From Rhodobacterales bacterium UBA3089 (GTDB lineage: Bacteria; Pseudomonadota; Alphaproteobacteria; Rhodobacterales; Rhodobacteraceae): 13,183 bases of DNA. The stretch lies in NCBI GenBank assembly GCA_002367255.1, contig DFBD01000221.1, forward strand, positions 1 to 13,183, in the 5' to 3' direction. The notes beneath the pieces are model-generated. The model was given only the letters and a program-made list of their open reading frames with translations, was not told where the DNA came from and searched no databases. Below, in pieces: positions 7,343-13,183 of this stretch (the stretch's first letter is position 1; each line of letters starts with the position of its first letter). The position numbers and the translations under genes are program-made.

Positions 7343-7352
7343 TTCGATCGAA
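7343..7352. repeat. Ten-base palindrome in the lysR / M32 gap
   Basis: TTCGATCGAA is a perfect palindrome lying 15 bases before the carboxypeptidase ATG. The same 50-base gap repeats two short words found upstream of the LysR gene: CTTAAGTT (7324-7331, also 6350-6357) and TTCTTTC (7359-7365, also 6336-6342). These could be regulator contacts, but each word is short. Confidence 0.3.
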
Positions 7353-7367
7353 TAAACTTTCTTTCTA

Positions 7368-8864
7368 ATGGATTTTATTGTGACTAATTCTGCCTATAAC
7401 ACTCTGCTTGATCACCTGAAAACCACATCCGCACTGGAGCAGGTCGGGGGCCTGATTATGTGGGACCAAGAGGTAATGATGCCACGCAAGGGTAATGCCC
7501 AGCGGGCCGAGCAGAACGCGGCGTTAGAGGCCGTGATCCACGCGCGCAATACGGATATCCGCCTGCCGGAGTGGTTCGATTCCATTGACGAAAACACGCT
7601 GGATGCAGCGGGTAGGGTGAACGTAGCGGAGGCGAAGAAGTCTTATGCGCGGGCAACGAAAATTCCTGCGGACTTGGCGACAGAGATTGCGCGGGTGACA
7701 TCTGCCTCGCAACAGATTTGGGCCGATGCGCGGGCAGCGAATGATTTCGCGTCTTTTGCGCCGACGTTTGAAAAGGTTCTGGATTTGCGCCGACAGGAAG
7801 CGGCGTGTCTGGCAGAGGGCGGCGACCTTTATGATGCGTTGCTGAATGATTACGAGCCGGGTGCGAAGTCTGGTCCGTTGGCAGAATTGCTGGGTCGTTT
7901 GCGTCCCGGTTTGACGGAGTTGCGCAGTGCGATTGCGGATAAGGGCATAGATGTGCCAACCGTTCAGGGCGAATTCGGTGCGGATGCGCAGATGGCCGTG
8001 GCCAATCGCTTGGCGACGGCGTTCAAATACGATTGGGACGCTGGCCGGATTGATCTGGCTGTGCACCCGTTTAGTTCCGGCAACAATAACGACTCGCGGA
8101 TTACGACGCGCGTTGACCCCAAGAATGTGTTCAACTGTTTCTACTCGACCATTCACGAGGTCGGGCACTCGAAATACGAGCAGGGCATGCCTGCGGAATT
8201 GGCAATGCAACCGGCGGGGAAATACGCCTCGATGGGGGTGCATGAAAGCCAATCCCGGATGTTGGAAAACCAGATCGGCCGTAGCCGCGCGTTTTGCGAG
8301 TGGATGTTCGGCGTTATGCGCGACGAGATGGGTGATTTTGGCCTGAAAGACCCCGAGGCGCTGTATCGCGCTGCCAACCGTGTGGAATCCGGCTTCATCA
8401 GGACCGAGGCGGACGAGCTGCACTATAACCTCCATGTGCTATTGCGGTTCGAACTGGAACGCGCGTTGATCCGTGATGAATTGCAGGTTTCAGATCTGGA
8501 GGCGGCGTGGAATGACGCCTTCAAACGGGATTTTGGTGTGGAAGTTCCGGATGCCGCGCAAGGTGTGTTGCAAGATGTGCACTGGGCTGTGGGGTTGTTC
8601 GGGTATTTCCCGACGTATTCACTTGGCAATATCTATGCGGGCGAGCTGTTTGCCCAAATGCAGGACGTTATGCCAACGCTGGACGCGGATTTTGCGAAGG
8701 GCGATACATCTAATGCGCTGGCATGGCTGGGCGAAAACGTACACCAAAAGGCGCATTTGTCAGCGCCGGAGCAAATCATCGCGGATGCGGTTGGGCACGC
8801 GCCGACGGAAAAACCGTTGCTGTCCTATCTGGAGCGGAAGTTTACAGACCTTTACGATCTTTGA
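7368..8864 (+). CDS. Metallocarboxypeptidase, peptidase family M32 (Taq type)
   Basis: Zinc (or cobalt)-dependent carboxypeptidase that trims residues from peptide C-termini with broad specificity; cytoplasmic, as no signal peptide is seen. At 498 residues it is of normal length. The metal site is complete: HEVGH at residues 263-267 (8154-8168) and HESQSR from 292, whose Glu293 is the third ligand. Other M32 signatures are GGLIMWDQEVMMP near the N-terminus, YEQGMPAELAMQPAG, ADELHYNLHVLLRFELERALI and GYFPTYSLGNIYAGELF. The start is uncertain: the ATG at 7368 has no Shine-Dalgarno, whereas the in-frame GTG at 7380 (MTNSAYNTLL) has GGA seven bases upstream and gives a more family-like N-terminus. 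It lies 50 bases after the LysR gene and may be controlled by it. Confidence 0.95.
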   Translation: MDFIVTNSAYNTLLDHLKTTSALEQVGGLIMWDQEVMMPRKGNAQRAEQNAALEAVIHARNTDIRLPEWFDSIDENTLDAAGRVNVAEAKKSYARATKIPADLATEIARVTSASQQIWADARAANDFASFAPTFEKVLDLRRQEAACLAEGGDLYDALLNDYEPGAKSGPLAELLGRLRPGLTELRSAIADKGIDVPTVQGEFGADAQMAVANRLATAFKYDWDAGRIDLAVHPFSSGNNNDSRITTRVDPKNVFNCFYSTIHEVGHSKYEQGMPAELAMQPAGKYASMGVHESQSRMLENQIGRSRAFCEWMFGVMRDEMGDFGLKDPEALYRAANRVESGFIRTEADELHYNLHVLLRFELERALIRDELQVSDLEAAWNDAFKRDFGVEVPDAAQGVLQDVHWAVGLFGYFPTYSLGNIYAGELFAQMQDVMPTLDADFAKGDTSNALAWLGENVHQKAHLSAPEQIIADAVGHAPTEKPLLSYLERKFTDLYDL

Positions 8865-8870
8865 TGAATC

Positions 8871-8882
8871 GGTGTAGACACC
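8871..8882. promoter_or_regulatory. Compact inverted repeat before the leu region
   Basis: GGTGT-AG-ACACC forms a perfect 5+5 inverted repeat immediately after the carboxypeptidase stop and 3 bases before a small ORF. Its centre overlaps a TAGACA that could act as a -10 element (with TTTACG at 8851-8856, spacer 18). It is a candidate operator for the small ORF/leuCD transcript; arms this short could arise by chance. Confidence 0.35.
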
Positions 8883-8885
8883 CCT

Positions 8886-8972
8886 ATGACCAAAGTTTTT
8901 GACATGGATGACCACACTCGCTTGCCATGGCGGTTCCACGCCGAGGCGTTGAGGCTGGCTGCTGACGCCTAA
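8886..8972 (+). CDS. Possible 28-residue small protein upstream of leuC
   Basis: An ATG-to-TAA frame of 28 codons in the gap between the M32 gene and leuC. The peptide starts MTKVFDMDD and ends with a segment like an amphipathic helix (PWRFHAEALRLAADA). Most codons end in G or C and resemble those of neighbouring genes, which favours real coding. No Shine-Dalgarno precedes it; if TAGACA at 8875-8880 is a -10 element, the message would start almost at the ATG, meaning leaderless translation. It contains three Leu codons (TTG, TTG, CTG) but no Leu run, and I see no attenuator-type terminator after it, so a classical leu leader peptide is not supported. I do not recognise a family. Confidence 0.4.
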   Translation: MTKVFDMDDHTRLPWRFHAEALRLAADA

Positions 8973-8996
8973 GCTGCGCGCGCCCTGTCACCGAAA

Positions 8997-9002
8997 TACA
9001 AT
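8997..9002 (+). promoter_or_regulatory. leuC: -10-like element before leuC
   Basis: TACAAT matches the sigma-70 -10 consensus at five of six positions and would start a transcript about 18 bases before the leuC ATG. No acceptable -35 lies 16-18 bases upstream, where the sequence is GC-rich (CTGCGCGCG), so this could only be an activator-dependent promoter or a chance match. Confidence 0.25.
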
Positions 9003-9026
9003 TCACACTTACGCGGGAGAAAACCA

Positions 9027-10430
9027 ATGACCGCCAAAACGCTATACGACAAAATCTGGGATGCCCATGTGATCAGCGAAGACGCTGACGGCACGTCTCT
9101 TCTATATATCGACCGCCATCTGGTACACGAAGTTACCAGCCCACAGGCTTTTGAAGGCCTTCGTGCCGCTGGCCGTAAGGTGCACGCACCGGACAAAACG
9201 ATCGCGGTGCCGGATCATAACGTGCCAACGACGCTGGACCGTGTAGATGGTGTCGTGAAGAACGAGGAATCTCGCATTCAGCTAGACGCGCTCGACAAGA
9301 ACGCTAAGGAATTCGGGTTGCATTACTATCCGGTGAACGATGTGCGCCAAGGTGTTGTGCATATTATCGGGCCAGAGCAAGGCTGGACTTTGCCCGGCAT
9401 GACCATCGTTTGCGGTGATAGCCACACGGCGACGCACGGGGCGTTTGGCTCGCTTGCGCATGGTATCGGAACGTCTGAAGTAGAGCATGTTCTCGCCACC
9501 CAAACGCTTATCCAGGCCAAGTCGAAAAACATGAAGGTCGAGATTACAGGCAAGCTGCCAGCGGGTGTGACCGCCAAAGACATCACCATGACGGTGATTG
9601 GTCTTACAGGTACTGCTGGCGGTACGGGCTATGTGATCGAATATTGCGGCGAAGCGATCCGTGATCTTTCCATGGAAGGGCGTATGACCGTCTGTAACAT
9701 GGCAATCGAGGGCGGCGCGCGCGCTGGCCTGATCGCGCCGGATGAAAAAACCTTTGAATACGTGAAGGGCCGCCCACACGCGCCAAAAGGCGGGCAGTGG
9801 GAAATGGCGATGGAGAGCTGGAAAAACTTGTTCTCTGATGAAGGCGCGCATTTCGACAAGGTCCTGACGATCAAAGCCGAAGACATCGCGCCTGCGGTGA
9901 CGTGGGGCACCTCGCCCGAGGATGTTTTGCCAATCACAGGCACCGTGCCTAGCCCTGAAGACTTTGAGGGTGGCAAGGTTGATGCTGTTAAGCGTTCGCT
10001 TGAATATATGGGCCTGACGGCCGGTATGAAGTTAACAGATATCGAGATCGACACTGTGTTTGTCGGCTCGTGCACCAATGGCCGGATTGAAGATATCCGC
10101 GCTGTTGCCGATATTGTTAAAGGCAAGAAAGTCAAGGAAGGTATGCGGGCGATTATCGTTCCGGGCTCCGGTCTGGTTCGTGCGCAGGCAGAAGAAGAAG
10201 GCATCGCCGAAATTCTGGAGGATGCAGGTTTCGAGTGGCGTTTGGCGGGATGTTCCATGTGTCTGGCGATGAACCCCGACAAACTGGATGCGGGGGAGCG
10301 TTGCGCGGCAACGACCAACCGCAACTTCGAGGGCCGTCAAGGTCGTGGCGGGCGGACGCATCTTGTGTCGCCAGCAATGGCTGCGGCTGCCGCCCTCACT
10401 GGTCATTTGACCGATGTTCGTGATTTGTAA
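9027..10430 (+). CDS. leuC: 3-isopropylmalate dehydratase large subunit
   Basis: Catalytic [4Fe-4S] subunit of isopropylmalate isomerase, which interconverts 2- and 3-isopropylmalate in leucine synthesis in the cytoplasm. The 467 residues are the standard length for the bacterial LeuC/LeuD type. The three cluster ligands are present: Cys349 in [11 protein letters not shown] (codon at 10071) and Cys409/Cys412 in [11 protein letters not shown] (codons at 10251 and 10260). Also visible are the aconitase-family blocks [15 protein letters not shown], [32 protein letters not shown] and [19 protein letters not shown]. The ATG at 9027 follows a GGGAGA Shine-Dalgarno at about 7 bases. leuD begins 12 bases after the stop, so the two subunits are surely co-transcribed. 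Confidence 0.98.
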   Translation: MTAKTLYDKIWDAHVISEDADGTSLLYIDRHLVHEVTSPQAFEGLRAAGRKVHAPDKTIAVPDHNVPTTLDRVDGVVKNEESRIQLDALDKNAKEFGLHYYPVNDVRQGVVHIIGPEQGWTLPGMTIVCGDSHTATHGAFGSLAHGIGTSEVEHVLATQTLIQAKSKNMKVEITGKLPAGVTAKDITMTVIGLTGTAGGTGYVIEYCGEAIRDLSMEGRMTVCNMAIEGGARAGLIAPDEKTFEYVKGRPHAPKGGQWEMAMESWKNLFSDEGAHFDKVLTIKAEDIAPAVTWGTSPEDVLPITGTVPSPEDFEGGKVDAVKRSLEYMGLTAGMKLTDIEIDTVFVGSCTNGRIEDIRAVADIVKGKKVKEGMRAIIVPGSGLVRAQAEEEGIAEILEDAGFEWRLAGCSMCLAMNPDKLDAGERCAATTNRNFEGRQGRGGRTHLVSPAMAAAAALTGHLTDVRDL

Positions 10431-10442
10431 GGAGTTCGGAAA

Positions 10443-11048
10443 ATGGAAAAATTTGACAAAGTAACCGGCGTTGCTGCGCCTATGCCTCTGATCAACATCG
10501 ATACAGACATGATCATTCCGAAGCTGTTCCTGAAGACGATCAAGCGTTCCGGTTTAGGTAAAAACCTGTTTGACGAGATGCGATATAACGAAGATGGAAG
10601 TGAAATTCCCGACTTCGTTTTAAACCAGCCTGCCTACCGAAATGCTGAAATTATTGTGGCAGGGGATAACTTTGGCTGCGGTTCTTCGCGTGAACACGCC
10701 CCTTGGGCCTTGCTCGATTTCGGAATTCGTGTTGTAATATCCACAAGTTTTGCTGATATCTTTTTTAACAATTGTTTCAAAAATGGAATCCTGCCCATAG
10801 TTTTACCGCAGGAGGATGTCGACAAATTGATGGATGATGCTGGCCGTGGAGCTAATGCAATGCTAACAGTTGATCTAGAGAATCAGGTTATTACTGGACC
10901 TGACGGTGGTAAGATTGAGTTCACGGTGGACGCGTTCAAGAAGCATTGTTTGCTGAACGGGCTGGATGATATCGGCTTGACCATGCAAAAATCTGATGCA
11001 ATCGACGCGTTCGAGACGCAGTACGGGGCGGCAGCGCCCTGGGTTTGA
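10443..11048 (+). CDS. leuD: 3-isopropylmalate dehydratase small subunit
   Basis: Small (swivel-domain) subunit of isopropylmalate isomerase, partner of LeuC. The 201-residue length is typical. It carries the family motifs [14 protein letters not shown] (18-31), [21 protein letters not shown] (residues 76-96), [16 protein letters not shown] and the C-terminal WV. An AAGGAGT Shine-Dalgarno, overlapping the leuC stop, precedes the ATG. Oddity: codons 38-152 (10554-10898) contain fourteen TTA, CTA, ATA, GGA or CGA codons, while the parts before and after contain none by eye. Within that tract 10741-10800 has 20 G+C of 60, against 36 of 60 in 10981-11040. The protein looks intact, so this is a mosaic at the DNA level rather than a damaged gene. 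Confidence 0.98.
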   Translation: MEKFDKVTGVAAPMPLINIDTDMIIPKLFLKTIKRSGLGKNLFDEMRYNEDGSEIPDFVLNQPAYRNAEIIVAGDNFGCGSSREHAPWALLDFGIRVVISTSFADIFFNNCFKNGILPIVLPQEDVDKLMDDAGRGANAMLTVDLENQVITGPDGGKIEFTVDAFKKHCLLNGLDDIGLTMQKSDAIDAFETQYGAAAPWV

Positions 11049-11054
11049 AGCAAA

Positions 11055-11072
11055 GCCTCGTGTAAGCGGGGC
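11055..11072 (+). other. Small stem-loop after leuD
   Basis: GCCTCG (11055-11060) can pair with CGGGGC (11067-11072) around a six-base loop, with one G-U pair. It sits 6 bases after the leuD stop and ahead of the next gene. No T-tract follows, so it is more likely a weak mRNA structure or RNA end-protector than an intrinsic terminator. Confidence 0.25.
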
Positions 11073-11096
11073 ATAACATGAATGGGACGGGCGTAT

Positions 11097-11891
11097 ATGC
11101 GCCTTTTTGGGGCAATATTAAGAGCACTTTGGGTCGTAGTTGTTGCTGCGATCCCATCGCTGTTGCTCCCTTCTGCATCGCAAGGCGCATTGGAATTTGC
11201 GCTTATCATTGGCGCGATTGTCGGTATGTTTACGTTCTTTGAATACGGCTCTACTGCGCCGGGTTTTGTCGATTTCCGGTACGCGCCACCCTATAACCGC
11301 TTCAGGGCGTTTACGATTGCGATGCAGGTCGTGATGATTACGCTGGTCTGTCGAGCGGTTGAGTTGGGGTTAAGTGACTCGGCTCTGGTCGATTGGGCGC
11401 AACAAGCGGTACAGATTCTCGATTTCAAATACAGTCCGGTATCAATGGCGATTGATAATATCCTTACGGATTCCCACTTTTCCGACACTTCTGCGATTTT
11501 GCTGGTTTACAGCGTTACAACCAGCTTCGTTGTGGGGGTTGGCATGACGCTGGCTCTTTCGCTGTTGTTGTGGCTATTCGCATGGCCGCGCGACCGGGAG
11601 AATTTTAACCTTTGGGCGAACCTGCCAACATTCCAACCATCCGACGATGTTGCGATTCACAAACGACTGCGCCGCGACGCCTATTTCAATATCGTTCTCG
11701 GGGTCGCGTTAATCTATGCTTTACCATTTATCCCTAAATATGGATTTGATTGGTTCACTGTCGATATATTCGAGAATAATCAGGTAATGTTATGGGCTAC
11801 GACATTGTGGGTGTTCATCTCAACCAGCCTTTTTGCACGCGCCTTGGCTATGCTGAAAATCGCGCAAATATTAAGGCGTGCGCAAGGGTAG
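11097..11891 (+). CDS. Six-helix integral membrane protein of unknown function
   Basis: A 264-residue inner-membrane protein. Hydrophobic segments lie at about 4-25 (FGAILRALWVVVVAAIPSLLL), 33-52, 70-90, 134-163 (long, possibly with a kink), 196-213 and 230-250, so about six transmembrane helices. The loops hold EYGSTAPGFVDFRYAPPYNR and a soluble stretch NLWANLPTFQPSDDVAIHKRLRRD. I recall similar proteins next to leuCD in Rhodobacterales, but no function is known to me and no catalytic motif is visible. The ATG at 11097 is preferred: GGGACGG precedes it and MRLFGAILRALW looks like a natural N-terminus. An ATG at 11082 would add five residues. The gene is 48 bases after leuD, and its last 100 bases overlap the frame of the following EEP gene. 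Confidence 0.85.
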   Translation: MRLFGAILRALWVVVVAAIPSLLLPSASQGALEFALIIGAIVGMFTFFEYGSTAPGFVDFRYAPPYNRFRAFTIAMQVVMITLVCRAVELGLSDSALVDWAQQAVQILDFKYSPVSMAIDNILTDSHFSDTSAILLVYSVTTSFVVGVGMTLALSLLLWLFAWPRDRENFNLWANLPTFQPSDDVAIHKRLRRDAYFNIVLGVALIYALPFIPKYGFDWFTVDIFENNQVMLWATTLWVFISTSLFARALAMLKIAQILRRAQG

Positions 11892-13045
11892 GCAGAACCT
11901 GCCGAATTCTCGGAACTCTGCTTGTTTTACTTTTTTCGACAACCATTAGCACCGCCGAAACGGTGCGTGTTGCGACGTTTAATGTATCATTGGGGCGTCG
12001 TGGGCCAGGGGTGCTGTTGAAGGGCATAATGTCTGACAAGGATGCGCAGGTGTTAGCTGTCGCCGCTATTATTCAGCGTGTCAGACCGGATATTTTGCTT
12101 TTGAACGAGTTTGATGGCGATTTCACCAATCTCGCCTTGGGCGCATTTCGTGGCGTGCTGAATAGTGGCGAGGGCGCGATTTCCTATCCGTACTTCTATG
12201 CCCCGATGGGAAATGAGGGGGTGCGATCAGGGCTGGACCTTGATGGGGATGGTTCACCGGATGAGTGGGCGGATGCCTTCGGTTTCGGGCGCTTTCCGGG
12301 TAGCGAAGGGATGGTGCTATTGTCTCGGTTTCCGGTTGATACGCAGGCGGCGCGTCAATTTTCGTTGCTGAAATGGGCGGATTTGCCGGATGCGGTCTTG
12401 CCGGTGACTGCTGATGGTGAGGCGTATTTTTCCAAAGATATGGTGTCCGCGTTTCGGATGTCGTCCAAATCACACTGGGATGTTCCCGTGGTTTTGCCCA
12501 GCGGGCAGAGGGTAAACATTCTGGCCTCGCATCCGACTCCGCCGGTTTTTGACGGGGTCGAGAATGTGAACGGGTTGCGCAATGATGCCGAAATTGCCTT
12601 TTGGGTTTCGTATCTAAACGGTTCGGAATTCGCGGATGATACAGGAAAAGAGGCGGCCTTTAGTGCAACCGGTTTTGTGCTTCTAGGTGATCTGAATAAC
12701 GATCCCATTGACGGAGAGGGTCGCAAGGGTGGCATTCATGCTTTGTTAACCCACCCGCTGGTATCGGACCCGATGCAGGGTTCAAAGGGGGCAGAGGTGG
12801 CCGCGCGTCGTTATGGCCAAGCGAACGAGGTGCATCGCGGGAACCCCGCACAGGACACCGTCGAATGGGACGCAGACATTGGCAACATGCGGGTCGATTA
12901 TGCGCTGCCATCCGCCAGTTTGGCCGTGAGGGACAGCGGCGTTTTCTGGCCTGCGCCAGATGCACCAGACGGGCATATGATTGCGGAAGGACGGGACGGT
13001 GCGTCAAACCACCGGATGGTTTGGGTGGATTTGATGATCGATTAA
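11792..13045 (+). CDS. Exported endonuclease/exonuclease/phosphatase (EEP) family protein
   Basis: A predicted secreted metal-dependent phosphoesterase; its substrate is unknown. From the ATG at 11792 it is 417 residues. A signal peptide is evident: basic RVGRTCR, hydrophobic ILGTLLVLLFSTTIS (39-53) and likely cleavage after STA (55). The EEP fold residues follow: ATFNVSL (Asn64), LLLNEFD (Glu106), NILASHPTPP (His247), LLGDLNNDP (Asp300, Asn302), MRVDYALPS (Asp369) and SNHRMVWVDL (His407, with Asn where many EEP enzymes have Asp). An acidic DLDGDGSPDE loop (149-158) resembles calcium-binding repeats. The start is a problem: the only ATG/GTG starts in frame (11792, 11807) lie 85-100 bases inside the upstream gene and give a long, odd n-region. 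The ATG at 11792 does have AGGT six bases upstream. A rare ATT at 11870 or a small frameshift are alternatives. It ends 4 bases into the convergent phosphatase gene. Confidence 0.88.
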   Translation: MGYDIVGVHLNQPFCTRLGYAENRANIKACARVGRTCRILGTLLVLLFSTTISTAETVRVATFNVSLGRRGPGVLLKGIMSDKDAQVLAVAAIIQRVRPDILLLNEFDGDFTNLALGAFRGVLNSGEGAISYPYFYAPMGNEGVRSGLDLDGDGSPDEWADAFGFGRFPGSEGMVLLSRFPVDTQAARQFSLLKWADLPDAVLPVTADGEAYFSKDMVSAFRMSSKSHWDVPVVLPSGQRVNILASHPTPPVFDGVENVNGLRNDAEIAFWVSYLNGSEFADDTGKEAAFSATGFVLLGDLNNDPIDGEGRKGGIHALLTHPLVSDPMQGSKGAEVAARRYGQANEVHRGNPAQDTVEWDADIGNMRVDYALPSASLAVRDSGVFWPAPDAPDGHMIAEGRDGASNHRMVWVDLMID

Positions 13046-13183
13046 TGCGGTGGGCAGGGCCTTAGGCCGTCGTCCGTAAGCAGAGATTGGTTTGCGTCCT
13101 CGACAACGAGGCAGGATAAAAACCGACCGAACACCGCGCCTGTGTCGATGGCGATCCGGTTGCCGTGGTTCTCGACTTGCTTC
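13042..13183 (-). CDS. Metallophosphoesterase (Ser/Thr phosphatase type), C-terminal part
   Basis: The frame is open from the right edge and ends with TAA at 13044-13042, giving the last 46 residues of a protein whose start lies outside the window. The segment NRIAIDTGAVFGRFLSCLVVED matches the NxDTGA...G.L..ver strand pattern that ends calcineurin-like serine/threonine protein phosphatases and related bacterial phosphoesterases. The catalytic GDxHG, GDxxDRG and GNHD motifs would lie upstream, beyond the edge. The tail RPCPPH is unremarkable. It is convergent with the EEP gene, and the two coding regions overlap by 4 bases around a shared TTAA. The family call rests on this single motif. Confidence 0.7.
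   Translation of the reverse strand, partial: KQVENHGNRIAIDTGAVFGRFLSCLVVEDANQSLLTDDGLRPCPPH

Noticed and set aside
7524..8435. 303-codon open frame on the minus strand
   Set aside because: Fully antisense to the M32 gene; Arg/His-rich composition typical of a shadow frame, no recognisable domain.
8886..8972. Classical leucine attenuation leader for the small ORF
   Set aside because: No run of Leu codons and no terminator/antiterminator pair before leuC; kept only as an uncharacterised small ORF.
4887..9026. pmbA, cysQ, lysR and M32 as a peptide-modification (RiPP) system because TldE is a known maturation protease partner
   Set aside because: No precursor peptide with a leader/core pattern, no modifying enzyme, no exporter and no TldD nearby; the 28-residue ORF alone is not enough support.
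9629..10324. 231-codon open frame on the minus strand
   Set aside because: Antisense to leuC, Ser/Pro/Ile-rich shadow composition, no start signals.
1..13183. tRNA, rRNA, CRISPR, insertion sequence, phage or toxin-antitoxin content
   Set aside because: Looked for on both strands by eye; no cloverleaf, spaced direct repeats, transposase motifs or terminal repeats were seen.

Overview
The window reads as a chromosomal segment of an alphaproteobacterium, most likely a marine Rhodobacterales (Roseobacter-type) species. This is inferred from gene order and protein style: a pmbA, cysQ, DUF4170, waaA, lpxK run, and a leuCD pair followed by a six-helix membrane protein and a secreted EEP-fold phosphatase. 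No rRNA, tRNA, CRISPR array, transposase, integrase or phage gene was seen. Most genes are ordinary housekeeping genes, and I did not find an undescribed multi-gene system.

Layout. (1) 1-1596, plus strand: the 3' part of a class A penicillin-binding protein, cut by the left edge. (2) 6233 down to 1561, minus strand: a compact cluster of pmbA/tldE, cysQ-like, DUF4170, a divergent waaA-like Kdo transferase and lpxK. The last two share a TGATG stop/start. The cluster links envelope biogenesis (Kdo transfer, lipid A 4'-phosphorylation) with a phosphatase and a TldD/E-type factor. A 70-base gap before DUF4170 holds a stem-loop and a possible internal promoter. (3) 6234-6390: divergent promoter region with inverted repeats. 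(4) 6391-8864, plus strand: a LysR-type regulator of lower G+C, then an M32 metallocarboxypeptidase. (5) 8865-9026: a short leader region with a compact inverted repeat and a possible 28-residue ORF. (6) 9027-11048: leuC and leuD, the two subunits of isopropylmalate isomerase. (7) 11097-13045: an integral membrane protein, then an exported EEP-family protein whose start lies unusually deep inside the upstream gene. (8) 13042-13183, minus strand: the C-terminal end of a metallophosphoesterase, meeting the EEP gene tail to tail.

Points most worth a second look: the waaA-like protein lacks the conserved catalytic Glu of GT30 enzymes but keeps the donor-side motifs; leuD has a central tract with sharply different codon use; the EEP gene lacks a sensible start near its signal peptide; there is an uncharacterised small ORF upstream of leuC; and inverted repeats lie in three of the intergenic gaps. 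There is no gene-free stretch longer than 300 bases.
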